64,000 bases of DNA from Pseudomonadota bacterium (GTDB lineage: Bacteria; Pseudomonadota; Gammaproteobacteria; UBA1113). The stretch's first letter is position 1; each line of letters starts with the position of its first letter. Of the stretch, positions 19,516 through 28,089 are shown piece after piece. Both the position numbers and the translations under genes were made by a program. The stretch covers positions 27,768-91,767 of the forward strand of contig JAJXVU010000005.1 in the NCBI GenBank assembly GCA_021781965.1, given 5' to 3'. The notes beneath the pieces were generated by a model, which was not told the origin of the DNA, did not search any database, and saw nothing but the letters and a program-made list of their open reading frames with translations.

Positions 19516-19586
19516 TATCCCCTCCCTAACGGTCAACGCTCGGTTATAGACGGATGAACCGAGCGTCGACCGTTAGGGAACGGATA
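19516..19586. repeat. Inverted pair of variant core repeats
   Basis: TATCCCCTCCCTAACGG... (19516-19545) and its near complement (19557-19586) form 30-bp arms with about three mismatches and an 11-base loop. The arms are a variant of the core (CAACGCTCGG or GACGCTCGG instead of GCGGCTCGG). Confidence 0.8.
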
Positions 19587-19662
19587 GACCAGGGCGAATG
19601 ACTAAGATATACTCTAATGCACTAATATGAGCTTCTTCCAATTAAAGCGCGAGTAATTACTA

Positions 19663-19974
19663 ATGATAAATTGGCTTTATTTATTTCTTGCCGGCGTTTG
19701 TGAGATCGGTTGGCCAGTGGGCTTAAAACTGGCCTCAGGCAATCGCTGGTGGGCTTTGTTTGCTATTGCGACCATGGCGGCAAGTGGCTTCTTGCTGTTT
19801 TTAGCGCAAAAAGCAATTCCCATGGGCACGGCTTATGCGGTTTGGACTGGAATAGGCGCCGTAGGCGCTTTTGTGGTGGGTATCATCTGGTTTGAAGATC
19901 CCGCTACTGCAGCACGCATGATCGCCGTAAGCTTTATCGTTATAGGCATCATAGGATTGAAATTGGCGGCTTAG
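19663..19974 (+). CDS. sugE: SMR-family exporter, SugE/Gdx type
   Basis: 103 aa with four membrane helices. It has the membrane-embedded Glu at residue 14 (GVCEIGWPVGLK) and the GTAYAVWTGIGAVGAF signature of the SugE/Gdx branch. That branch exports guanidinium and some quaternary ammonium compounds as an antiparallel dimer driven by protons. The C-terminal VIGIIGLKLA end is also typical. ATG at 19663. I looked for a guanidine riboswitch upstream and saw none, so substrate is assigned from family only. It is isolated among repeats. Confidence 0.88.
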   Translation: MINWLYLFLAGVCEIGWPVGLKLASGNRWWALFAIATMAASGFLLFLAQKAIPMGTAYAVWTGIGAVGAFVVGIIWFEDPATAARMIAVSFIVIGIIGLKLAA

Positions 19975-19996
19975 CTACATATCTATTTTTCAAAAT

Positions 19997-20060
19997 CTGC
20001 TCCCTGATGCTCGACGCTCGGTTCATTAGTTTGTAACCAAACTGTGACCGTCAGGAGCGA
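19997..20060. repeat. Variant core repeat with short inverted partner
   Basis: CTGCTCCCTGATGCTCGACG... (19997-20021) followed by GACCGTCAGGAGCGA (20046-20060). A decayed form of the pair at 19516. It lies just after the sugE stop and may act as a terminator. Confidence 0.55.
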
Positions 20061-20155
20061 ATAGGAAGAGCCGTGACCTCCTTTCATTGCTTGCTTCCTT
20101 TATCTACATTGGCTAAAATTAAATTTCTTTACCATTAAATTTGAAGATAAATACA

Positions 20156-21010
20156 ATGAACACTGTTTCCGAACCAAACCAAAACGACGTTCATAACTCC
20201 GAACTAGGCAAAAAAACAGCCTATCCACAAAGCTATAGCGCGGACTATCTATGTCCTATCTCTAGAACTAGCAAACGCTTGGAAATGGGTATAGATCCCG
20301 ATGCCCCCCCTTTCGTGGGTTTCGACTGTTGGAATCATTATGAAGTCTCATGGCTCAATGAAAAAGGTAAGCCTATCGTTGCCATTGCTGAAATAACCTA
20401 TGATTGCAACTCCCCTTTTATTGTTGAATCTAAATCACTGAAATTGTATTTTAATTCCTTTAATCAGTTTAAATTTAAATCTACGAATGATGTCATACAA
20501 ACCATTCAGAAAGATTTAGAGCCTAGACTGCATACCTCTGTAAACGTAACGTTGCATCCATTAAATTCAGCGCAAATACCCATTATGAAAACAGCTTTTG
20601 AGGGTAGTTGCTTAGATGAACTCGATATAGAATGTTCTATTTATAATACTGACTCGAACTTTTTACACACTGAAAATAGTGTGGTTAAAGAAAGCGTATA
20701 TTCTGATCTGCTTAAATCTAACTGTTTAGTCACACATCAGCCTGATTGGGGCAGTGTACAGATAAGCTATGAAGGCAATAAAATCAATCATGAAGGCTTA
20801 TTGCGTTATATCGTTTCTTTCCGTAATCACAATGAATTTCATGAACAATGCATAGAGCGTATTTTTATGGATATTTTGAAACGCTGCCAACCTACAAAAT
20901 TGAGCGTTTACGGTCGTTATACGCGGCGCGGCGGTTTGGATATCAATCCTTATCGTTCAACCCATGCAGTGGATTTTAAAAGTTTGAATTTCAGGCTGCC
21001 GCGGCAGTAG
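20156..21010 (+). CDS. queF: NADPH-dependent 7-cyano-7-deazaguanine reductase
   Basis: 284 aa, the long (two-domain, YqcD-like) form. It reduces preQ0 to preQ1 for queuosine in tRNA. The catalytic Cys and Asp are in LLKSNCLVTHQPDWGS (C190, D197), and the substrate-specificity motif ESKSLKLYFNSFN is at 91-103; SFRNHNEFHEQC follows near residue 222. ATG 20156 is preferred to an in-frame TTG five codons earlier; GAAG lies about 10 bp upstream of it. Other queuosine genes are not in the window. Confidence 0.96.
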   Translation: MNTVSEPNQNDVHNSELGKKTAYPQSYSADYLCPISRTSKRLEMGIDPDAPPFVGFDCWNHYEVSWLNEKGKPIVAIAEITYDCNSPFIVESKSLKLYFNSFNQFKFKSTNDVIQTIQKDLEPRLHTSVNVTLHPLNSAQIPIMKTAFEGSCLDELDIECSIYNTDSNFLHTENSVVKESVYSDLLKSNCLVTHQPDWGSVQISYEGNKINHEGLLRYIVSFRNHNEFHEQCIERIFMDILKRCQPTKLSVYGRYTRRGGLDINPYRSTHAVDFKSLNFRLPRQ

Positions 21011-21047
21011 TTCCTATTGACATTTGTTCATTAATTTGGCTAAATAG

Positions 21048-21779
21048 ATGTTTAATGGTGCTACACTCGGGATATTGAACATGATTAGCCTTGAAAACAT
21101 TATTCCCAACCCTCAAAAAGCCCTGTTTTTTGCAAAACGGCAATTGGCGGAATTGGTCTATGACGCTGTCAATTTAGAAGGCATTCACTATACCCTACCC
21201 GAAATTCAGACCCTTTTAGAAGGTGTCACCGTAGGCGGACATAAAATCAGCGACGAACGCATTGTATTGAATCAAGCTAATGCCTGGAAATTTCTATTTG
21301 AGTCTGTTGAAAACAACCAATTTAGTCTTCATTTAGAATTTGTCTGTAAATTACACGCTATTGCCGCAAAAGAAGAAGCGCTGACCTCAGGACAATTTCG
21401 CAGTGGTCAAGTTACCATTTCAGGAACAAAGTACATGCCCCCCCCTGCCACAGAATTAGCCCATACCTGGCAAAATATAATCTTTGATTATACTAAACTG
21501 AGTGCTCAAGATTTATATCAAAAAGCCATCAGCTTATTTTTAGATATGGCACGTATACAATTTTTCTATGATGTGAATAAGCGCATGGGACGTTTTATGA
21601 TGAATGGTATTTTACTATCGCAAGGTTATCCAGCAATCAACTTGCCCGTAAAACGGCAAGTTGAATTTAACACCTTAATGCTAGAGTTCTATCACAGCAA
21701 TAATAAAACGGCAATGACGATTTTTATGTTGGACTGCTTAGATCCACGTTTAATTACCATTATGGCTGAACACAACTAA
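21048..21779 (+). CDS. Fic/DOC-fold protein with altered active-site motif
   Basis: 243 aa (232 if started at ATG 21081). The Fic fold is recognisable from SGQFRSGQVTISGTKYMPPPA (about 114-134), from the long helical core, and from the motif region IQFFYDVNKRMGRFMMNG at 170-187. Aligned with the Fic signature HPFxxGN(K/G)R, the catalytic His is Gln, Pro is Phe and the first Gly is Val, while Asn-Lys-Arg and GR remain. The N-terminal AVNLEG (40-45) resembles the inhibitory-helix motif. AMP transfer by the usual mechanism is therefore doubtful; another nucleotide transfer activity or a regulatory role is possible. Its 3' end overlaps the convergent transpeptidase gene by 4 bp. Confidence 0.8.
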   Translation: MFNGATLGILNMISLENIIPNPQKALFFAKRQLAELVYDAVNLEGIHYTLPEIQTLLEGVTVGGHKISDERIVLNQANAWKFLFESVENNQFSLHLEFVCKLHAIAAKEEALTSGQFRSGQVTISGTKYMPPPATELAHTWQNIIFDYTKLSAQDLYQKAISLFLDMARIQFFYDVNKRMGRFMMNGILLSQGYPAINLPVKRQVEFNTLMLEFYHSNNKTAMTIFMLDCLDPRLITIMAEHN

Positions 21780-22732
21780 TCCGCCGCTGGTTGTGTAGGC
21801 GCTACTACCACTGGCCAAACCACTTCTGCCACACCGGTTTCATTCTGAACTAAAGTTTGTACTGTGTTCCAATCTATACTAACAGTATGTTTTGCGATAG
21901 CATTGTTTAGCGCTTCATTCCATAAATTATCGTAGCGGCCAGCATAATGGATACGTTCTTCACGTAATGGTCTATGTGCTTCAAAATAGAGTTGACCTTT
22001 TAACCAGCCCGCTTTAAAAGGTTGATTGACTATGGTCACCTTGGTATCCAATGGAACCATACTAAATAACCGTGCTATATCTTCTGGATACAGACTGATA
22101 CAGCCACCAGTCGTTCTACGGCCTATTGTAGTAGCATGATCGGTACCATGAATGAGATAATCTTCATTACTCAACCGCATCATATATGCACCCAATGGAT
22201 TATTTGGACCTGCGGGCATGACTTCGGGTACTTTAATCCCTCTTTTGGCCATATCAGCAATAACCGAATCTGGCACATGCCATTCTGGATCTTTTTGTTT
22301 ATCAATAATGCTGAGTTGCCCAGTGGGCGTCTGCCATTGATCGCCTAAACGACCTATGCCTATGGGATAGGTTATGACTTTATTGGTACTCGGCGGATAA
22401 TAATATAAACGCAACTCGGCTAAATTAACGACAATTCCTTCTCTAGGCGCATTAGGCAATATAATTTGATGCGGTATTAATACCTGCGTACCTTCTTTTA
22501 AATGCAGCGGATCTAGCGATGGATTGGCTTCCAGCAATTCGTAATAGCCCGCATCGTTGCGCTCTGCGAGCGTACTCAAGCTACCGCCTTTTTTGACTAC
22601 CGTCATTTGGTTGCTGCCTATGACAGCATCACCCTTTGCCGGTAAAGTATATTCAGTAGCAAAGGCCGTTGCGGTAGCCATTAACCCTAGACTACCTATC
22701 AAAAAAAGGCGCGCTAAATGTCGTTTAGCCAT
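21776..22732 (-). CDS. L,D-transpeptidase (ErfK/YbiS/YnhG type), copy 2
   Basis: 318 aa. A signal peptide (LARLFLIGSLGLMATATAFA) is followed by a LysM-like segment near 45-95 (GGSLSTLAERNDAGYYELLEANP, then PHQIILP) and the YkuD catalytic domain, with IHGTDH and the Cys motif TTGGCISLYPEDI near residue 210. It should act in the periplasm, forming meso-DAP cross-links or attaching proteins to peptidoglycan. Start ATG overlaps the upstream paralog's stop by 8 bp (ATGGCTAA), so the pair is translationally coupled. About 60-65% similar to that neighbour by eye; a recent tandem duplication. Confidence 0.92.
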   Translation of the reverse strand: MAKRHLARLFLIGSLGLMATATAFATEYTLPAKGDAVIGSNQMTVVKKGGSLSTLAERNDAGYYELLEANPSLDPLHLKEGTQVLIPHQIILPNAPREGIVVNLAELRLYYYPPSTNKVITYPIGIGRLGDQWQTPTGQLSIIDKQKDPEWHVPDSVIADMAKRGIKVPEVMPAGPNNPLGAYMMRLSNEDYLIHGTDHATTIGRRTTGGCISLYPEDIARLFSMVPLDTKVTIVNQPFKAGWLKGQLYFEAHRPLREERIHYAGRYDNLWNEALNNAIAKHTVSIDWNTVQTLVQNETGVAEVVWPVVVAPTQPAAD

Positions 22733-23966
22733 TTAAAGCAGCGCTTTTATTGGTAACACTATTATCCGTCATAGCTGCGGGTGGAGTGGCCGCCGCGATT
22801 GTAGGTATAGCGTCCGCTGTAGCAACCGCGGGATCTGCAGCCGCAACTGCAGATGGATTAGCCGCTGCAATTGTAGGTGTAGCATTCGCTGCTGCAACAG
22901 TGGGATCTGTAGTCGCAACTGCGGGCGGATTAGCTGCTGCAACTGTAGGCGTAGCATCCGCTGCGGCAACAACTGCAGGCGGATTAGCCGCCGTAGCAGC
23001 AGCTGCCACTGCTTGTAGACTTGCTGCTTGCCCAATGACTTGTGGGACCCCCGTTTGTTTCTTAACTAACGTATGCACAGTATTCCAATTTACAGTGGCG
23101 GCGCGGCTTGTCGTCGCATTTTTAATGGCCTCATTCCATAAGTCGTCATAATGGCCTGCATAAGCAACACGTTGTTCACGCAATGGCACATGGGCTTCAA
23201 AATAAAATTGATTATTGAGCCACCCTGCTTTGAAGGGTTCATCTACTATGGTCACCTTAGTCCGTATAGGAACTACGGCAAACAGTGCTTCAACATCTTC
23301 TGGATACATGCGTATACAACCAGCGCTCGTTCTACGGCCTACGCCCTCTGGACGATTCGTACCATGGATAAGATAAGACCAATTACTCAAACGCATCATA
23401 TAATTGCCCAAGGGATTATCGGGGCCCGCAGGGATTACAGGCGGCACAACAATACCTCGTCTGGCCATATCATCAATAACGGATTGTGGTGCACGCCAAT
23501 CCGGATTTTCTTTTTTCTGTATAACGGTCAGCTGACCCACAGGCGTTCCCCAATTACCATTGCCCGGACGGCCTATACCTATAGGATAAACCAAGACCTT
23601 ATTGGAACCGGGCTGATAATAATACAAGCGCAATTCGGCCAGATTGATGACTATGCCTTCTCTAGGCGCATCAGGTAATATGAATTGATGTGGTATCACT
23701 AAGCGCATACCACCAGTCATATGTAAAGGATTCAATTTCGGGTTGGCTTCCAGCAATTCATAATAGCCCGCATCGTTGCGTTGTGCAAAAGAGCTTAAAC
23801 TATCGCCCATTTTTACATTAGCATACTCAGTACTGCCTACTATATCATTACCATTTGTAGGCAAATCATATACAAGTGCAAATGCCGGCGTTGCGCTGAA
23901 TGCCAATAAGGCGCAATACAGCCATTGTTTGACTGCTTTATGTGTACCAAACCATTTTTTTAACAT
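22725..23966 (-). CDS. L,D-transpeptidase with Ala/Pro-rich repeat tail, copy 1
   Basis: 413 aa. Signal peptide near 15-31 (WLYCALLAFSATPAFA), LysM-like segment near 45-95 and YkuD domain with IHGTNR and RTSAGCIRMYPEDV. The last ~90 residues are a low-complexity tail of Ala-rich units such as ATPTVAAANPPAV repeated about four times with drift; the paralog lacks it. The DNA of that tail (about 22790-22995) is a degenerate tandem repeat of some 60 bp and may vary in number between strains. The tail could span periplasm or peptidoglycan. ATG at 23966. Confidence 0.9.
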   Translation of the reverse strand: MLKKWFGTHKAVKQWLYCALLAFSATPAFALVYDLPTNGNDIVGSTEYANVKMGDSLSSFAQRNDAGYYELLEANPKLNPLHMTGGMRLVIPHQFILPDAPREGIVINLAELRLYYYQPGSNKVLVYPIGIGRPGNGNWGTPVGQLTVIQKKENPDWRAPQSVIDDMARRGIVVPPVIPAGPDNPLGNYMMRLSNWSYLIHGTNRPEGVGRRTSAGCIRMYPEDVEALFAVVPIRTKVTIVDEPFKAGWLNNQFYFEAHVPLREQRVAYAGHYDDLWNEAIKNATTSRAATVNWNTVHTLVKKQTGVPQVIGQAASLQAVAAAATAANPPAVVAAADATPTVAAANPPAVATTDPTVAAANATPTIAAANPSAVAAADPAVATADAIPTIAAATPPAAMTDNSVTNKSAALNG

Positions 23967-24031
23967 TGAATTACCCCAAAAACCCTAATAATTGCGCATA
24001 ATAGCTCGTGTAAATCTATAAATCAAATACA

Positions 24032-26077
24032 CTACCACAATAACTTCCACGCAGAAGTAGCTTCCACTGCTTGTATACCCATATTTCTATATTCAGCCAA
24101 TTCCTTAGCTAAATTTTGCTTATCCATCGTACGCGCATACTGTAAGATACCTCCTTGAAAAGGGGGAAAGCCCGCACCAAAAATAACCCCCGCATCCACT
24201 AAATCTACGCTATTGACCACAGATTCATCTAAACACAACAACGCGCGATCCAGCATGCCCAAAAATAACTGCCGTTCACACTTCGCCAATTTTTCTGGAT
24301 CAGGCGTTATATTGTCCCGTACCGGTTTACCCCTAGCATAACGATAAAAGCCTTTTTGGGTTTTACGCCCCAAGTCGCCCTTATCCACTTTTTCGCGCAG
24401 CAGCGTTTGTGCGGCCATGGCGTCACTACCCATTAAATGTTCACTGACATCCAAGCACACATCCAAACCCACTTGATCCGCTAATTCTAACGGTCCCATA
24501 GGCATACCCAAGCGACGCCCAGCAGCATCAATGGCACCTATACTCTCACCCGCGGCTAACGCTTTAAACGCTTCGACAAAATAACCCCCTAGAATTTGAT
24601 TGACCAGAAAACCCGGTGCATCTTCCACGGGCATTGGCAATTTTTTAATTTGTCTGACAAAAGCTGCAGCATAAGCGATAGTGGTTTTATCGGACTGTTT
24701 GCCCTTCACCACCTCAACCAAAGGCATATAAAAAACTGGGTTAAAAAAATGTATCCCCACTAAGCGCTGTGGTTGTGTTAACACAGTAGCGATATCGGCC
24801 AAACGTAAACTAGAGGTATTCGTAGCAAAAATGGCATCGGCACGAGCGCGTGCCTCAATTTGCTTAAAGATCTCATGTTTTAAATCCAGTTTTTCCACTG
24901 CAGCTTCTAAGATCAAGTCTGCATACGGAATACCATCTCCGTTGGGATCAGGACATAGCCTATCCATAGCCGCTTGTATTAAATGTTTTTGCTTTAATCG
25001 TTTTTTAGCAAGTTCATAGGTTCTAGACACAGCACTGCCTAATGCTTTCAAAGAAGGATCTTGTAGCGTCACACGCAAACCGTGCGTTGCACACCAGGCT
25101 GCAATATCACCTCCCATAACACCAGAACCGATGATATGTATATGACGCACTTTAAAATCGACTTCTTTACCGCTTGCTTTTAATTTCCCTTGCAAGAAGA
25201 ATACACGCAATAGATTTCTACAGGTTGGTGTAGACAATAATTTTCCAACGGATTCGGCTTCAGTTGCAAAAGCTTTTTCTTCCAAAGAACCCACATTGAT
25301 CCAATTGTCGATCACCGCATAAGGCGCTGGATATTGTTCACTCTTTACTTTGGCTGCTAGTTTTTTCTTAAACAATGCGCCCAATAAATTACGTATAAAT
25401 GGAATGTCAGTCACTCTATTTATCCAACTGCCGTTTTTCACTTTAGGTTTGTGCTGAATATAATAGGTTGCGGCTCTGCGCAATTCGCGCAAAGGCATCA
25501 CATCATCAACTAAGCCTAATTTTTTGGCTTGTAACGCATCTATATTACGCCCTTCTAACACAAACTCGATTCCTTTGAATACGCCCAATAATCGCAAGCT
25601 ACGTACCGAACCGCCAAATCCGGGATGAATACCTATCTTAACTTCAGGCAGCCCTATTTGAGTATGTCTTTCGTCACTGGCAAGTCTATAATGACAAGCT
25701 AAGGCTAATTCCGTGCCACCCCCTAAACAAAAACCACTGATAGCAGCCACCACGGGAATGGGCAAGGCTTCGATTTGTGAAAACAAGGTTTGTGTTTTAC
25801 GTATATGCGTCACAGCATCGTTCATATCGCTAACGGCAGCGATTTCTTTCACATCGGCACCGGCAATAAAATCAGGTTCTTTGCCAGAAATAATGACTAT
25901 GCCGCTATAGCGGTTTGGGTCAACCTGAATGTCCGCAACGATCGCTTCTAATTCTTGCAACACTGCAAAACTTAAAACATTAACCTCTTCGTTGACACCA
26001 TTCAATTCCAGCCATAGGATTCTATTTTCATCTTCATGCAAAGACCAATTTTTATAAGCGTTTGTTTTAGCTTTCAT
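24032..26077 (-). CDS. fadJ: Fatty acid oxidation complex alpha subunit, FadJ-like
   Basis: 681 aa from ATG 26077 (AGGAAG upstream); the 27 extra codons before it lack a ribosome site. The enoyl-CoA hydratase domain is at about 1-290 (ISGFCLGGGTELALACHYR and LPEVKIGIHPGFGGS), and the NAD-binding 3-hydroxyacyl-CoA dehydrogenase domain follows at about 310-600 (HIIGSGVMGGDIAAWCA, NTSSL, GIHFFNPV). It hydrates and oxidises acyl-CoA intermediates in beta-oxidation, working with the FadI thiolase encoded just upstream on the same strand. The length and the neighbouring FadI-type thiolase favour FadJ over FadB. Confidence 0.92.
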   Translation of the reverse strand: MKAKTNAYKNWSLHEDENRILWLELNGVNEEVNVLSFAVLQELEAIVADIQVDPNRYSGIVIISGKEPDFIAGADVKEIAAVSDMNDAVTHIRKTQTLFSQIEALPIPVVAAISGFCLGGGTELALACHYRLASDERHTQIGLPEVKIGIHPGFGGSVRSLRLLGVFKGIEFVLEGRNIDALQAKKLGLVDDVMPLRELRRAATYYIQHKPKVKNGSWINRVTDIPFIRNLLGALFKKKLAAKVKSEQYPAPYAVIDNWINVGSLEEKAFATEAESVGKLLSTPTCRNLLRVFFLQGKLKASGKEVDFKVRHIHIIGSGVMGGDIAAWCATHGLRVTLQDPSLKALGSAVSRTYELAKKRLKQKHLIQAAMDRLCPDPNGDGIPYADLILEAAVEKLDLKHEIFKQIEARARADAIFATNTSSLRLADIATVLTQPQRLVGIHFFNPVFYMPLVEVVKGKQSDKTTIAYAAAFVRQIKKLPMPVEDAPGFLVNQILGGYFVEAFKALAAGESIGAIDAAGRRLGMPMGPLELADQVGLDVCLDVSEHLMGSDAMAAQTLLREKVDKGDLGRKTQKGFYRYARGKPVRDNITPDPEKLAKCERQLFLGMLDRALLCLDESVVNSVDLVDAGVIFGAGFPPFQGGILQYARTMDKQNLAKELAEYRNMGIQAVEATSAWKLLW

Positions 26078-26177
26078 TTTACTGCATCTTCCTCGTTTCA
26101 GTATATAATGTCCAGAAATTCGTTCTGGGGTATTGTAGGTTGCGCCTTGCCCCAACATTTTCTATTGTAATCACCTT

Positions 26178-26202
26178 CCGCTCCCTAACGGTCGCGGCTC
26201 GG
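26178..26202 (+). repeat. 25-bp core repeat, copy in the fadI-fadJ gap
   Basis: CTCCCTAACGG form. It sits between the fadI stop and the fadJ start, again in an intra-operon gap. Confidence 0.85.
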
Positions 26203-26208
26203 TTCCTT

Positions 26209-27486
26209 TTATTGAGTTAATAACACCGCGCCGCCCTGGCCGCCGCCTATACACAAAGAAGCAATGCCCTGTTTCGCTTTATGCTCACGTAATACATGTA
26301 ATAAATGCAATATGATGCGTGCACCACTGGCACCCACGGGATGTCCGCAGGCGATAGCACCCCCATCCACGTTGAGTCTATCCATAGGCACTGTTCCTAA
26401 AGCGGTGGCTAAGCCTAATTTATTCTGGCAATAATCATTGCTGGCCAGCGCTTCTACACAAGCCAACACTTGTACGGCAAAAGCCTCATTGATTTCCCAA
26501 TAGTCTATGTCATTGAGCGTTAAATGATTGCGTGTTAATAAGGGTGCTATCGCGTGTGCGGGCCCTAAGCCCATACGGCTGGGATCCAATGCCGCCCAAT
26601 TGTAATCGACGATTTCACCTAATACTGGCCATTGGTAACGCTTTACCGCTTCCTCGCTGGCCAATAATAAATATGCTGCGCCGTCGGTGATTTGCGAGCT
26701 ATTACCCGGCGTGACTTGCCCATAGCGTACATCGAATACAGGAGGTAGCTTAGCCAGCTTTTCTAGGCTGCTGTCTGCACGCACGCCATCGTCATAATCG
26801 TAACAATGACCTTTATTATCGTAAATAGGAATGATCTCTCTCAAACGATGTTCACTTTGTGCAGCAGCTAAACGCTGATGGCTACGCACAGAAAATTCAT
26901 CCATCCTTTGGCGGCTGATGTTAAAATCGTGGGCCAAAATCTCGGCCGTTTGCCCCATACCTAAATTGACTTGATGATCTTTTAAGCCCAGCAATAAAGC
27001 GAATATAGGTTTAAAAAAAGAAGGTCTCAATTCCAAACCTGTTTTTAATTTGCCGAGCAGATTCTTTTGTTGTTGCAACTTCAGCAACCAATCTACCATC
27101 GCCGGGCTAAACAACAACGGCGATTGACTCATGGCTTCACAGCCTCCAGCCAACACTACCTGCGATCGCCCCAGTTGTATGGATTCCATCGCCGATACCA
27201 CCGCTTGCATACCAGAAGCACAATTGCGCTGCACCGTCCACGCCGGGGTAGATTCATCTAAACCCAAACGCAAACCCACCACCCGTGAAATGTTGGCCTC
27301 ATAGGCGCTGGGCATCACACAACCGGTAATGACTTCATCGATTTGTGTAGGCAGAACTTTTTGGCGTAATAACACGTTACGTGCTGCCGCTACAGCTAGG
27401 TCAGAGGCTAAAAAAGGACCGCGCCCTTTAGCGCGTAGGAAAGGGGTACGCGCCCCATCGACGACTAATACTTTGGTTTTACTCAC
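26209..27486 (-). CDS. fadI: Acetyl-CoA acyltransferase (thiolase), FadI-like
   Basis: 425 aa. Thiolase active-site elements are all present: the nucleophilic Cys in QRNCASGMQAV (about residue 89), NVDGGAIACGHPVGASGARI with the catalytic His, and CIGGGQGGA with the second Cys. It cleaves 3-ketoacyl-CoA in beta-oxidation. The start is GTG at 27486 with GAGGATATT just upstream; no nearby ATG fits. Length (FadI ~436 versus FadA ~387) and the insert around residues 130-165 favour FadI. It precedes fadJ, forming the FadI-FadJ pair. Confidence 0.92.
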   Translation of the reverse strand: MSKTKVLVVDGARTPFLRAKGRGPFLASDLAVAAARNVLLRQKVLPTQIDEVITGCVMPSAYEANISRVVGLRLGLDESTPAWTVQRNCASGMQAVVSAMESIQLGRSQVVLAGGCEAMSQSPLLFSPAMVDWLLKLQQQKNLLGKLKTGLELRPSFFKPIFALLLGLKDHQVNLGMGQTAEILAHDFNISRQRMDEFSVRSHQRLAAAQSEHRLREIIPIYDNKGHCYDYDDGVRADSSLEKLAKLPPVFDVRYGQVTPGNSSQITDGAAYLLLASEEAVKRYQWPVLGEIVDYNWAALDPSRMGLGPAHAIAPLLTRNHLTLNDIDYWEINEAFAVQVLACVEALASNDYCQNKLGLATALGTVPMDRLNVDGGAIACGHPVGASGARIILHLLHVLREHKAKQGIASLCIGGGQGGAVLLTQ

Positions 27487-27537
27487 AATATCCTCACATC
27501 CAGATTGTCCAAATGTAAATGTAGCAGGAAAATGGTT

Positions 27538-28089
27538 TCATTGTAACAGCCACGACTGCTGACCCGCTTCATATGTTGTATATTCTGCACAGTTTATGTT
27601 ATCACCCAATTGTTCTGTTCTTTTACTGCTCAAAAACGGCATTGCCTCCACTGTTTGTAACATCATTCTTTGTCCAGACGTTTTCAATTGACTGCGTACA
27701 CTGATACGAAAAAAACTGACCCCAGCTTGTATATTGGCCTTAATTTGAGCACAAGGCTGAGCTAAAATACTTTCATACATCACCCATATTTGTTCATCTG
27801 CTACAGTATACGTGCAAGCTGTCATAGGCCAGGGACTATTTGTCACAAAAAAATAATCGTTGTTCACTGAATAGGGTGCAAAGCATTGTCCTGTCGCTGC
27901 TCGTTGTGGCAATTGCATTTCAGCCAAGGCCAATTGCTGCCATAATTTATCCTGCATTTTAACCCGCAACCATGCATAATATTGACTGCGTTTAACCCAT
28001 TGCGCTTGTTCAAAGCTAGCCATCACAATCAAGGATAACACCATTAGAACGGTCATGACGACGATTAAAGTAAAGCCTCGTTGTTTCAT
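27538..28089 (-). CDS. pilX: PilX-like minor pilin
   Basis: 183 aa. A short basic leader MKQRG precedes a hydrophobic helix FTLIVVMTVLMVLSLIVMAS, the type IV pilin/pseudopilin N-terminus; Glu at position 5 of the mature protein is replaced by Val, as is common for PilX-type subunits. The remainder is a weakly conserved periplasmic domain with several Cys. It starts immediately after the pilW-like stop (shared base 28089). Likely a pilus-tip or priming-complex subunit. Confidence 0.75.
   Translation of the reverse strand: MKQRGFTLIVVMTVLMVLSLIVMASFEQAQWVKRSQYYAWLRVKMQDKLWQQLALAEMQLPQRAATGQCFAPYSVNNDYFFVTNSPWPMTACTYTVADEQIWVMYESILAQPCAQIKANIQAGVSFFRISVRSQLKTSGQRMMLQTVEAMPFLSSKRTEQLGDNINCAEYTTYEAGQQSWLLQ

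Larger units (their letters stand above)
18764..19662. other. 900-bp region of palindromic elements and gene debris
   Basis: Contains palindromic elements B and C, a 30-bp inverted pair at 19516-19586, and between the elements a short remnant frame (19188-19350, minus). No intact gene is visible. Confidence 0.7.

Noticed and set aside
19590..19662. Possible guanidine riboswitch before sugE
   Set aside because: The gap is short and shows none of the conserved blocks of guanidine riboswitches I know.
22750..23151. 133-codon Ala/Val-rich frame on the plus strand
   Set aside because: It is the complement of the Ala/Pro repeat tail of the transpeptidase; repetitive GC-rich codons keep the other strand open by chance.
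23151..23678. 175-codon frame opposite the first L,D-transpeptidase gene
   Set aside because: Antisense to a confidently assigned gene.
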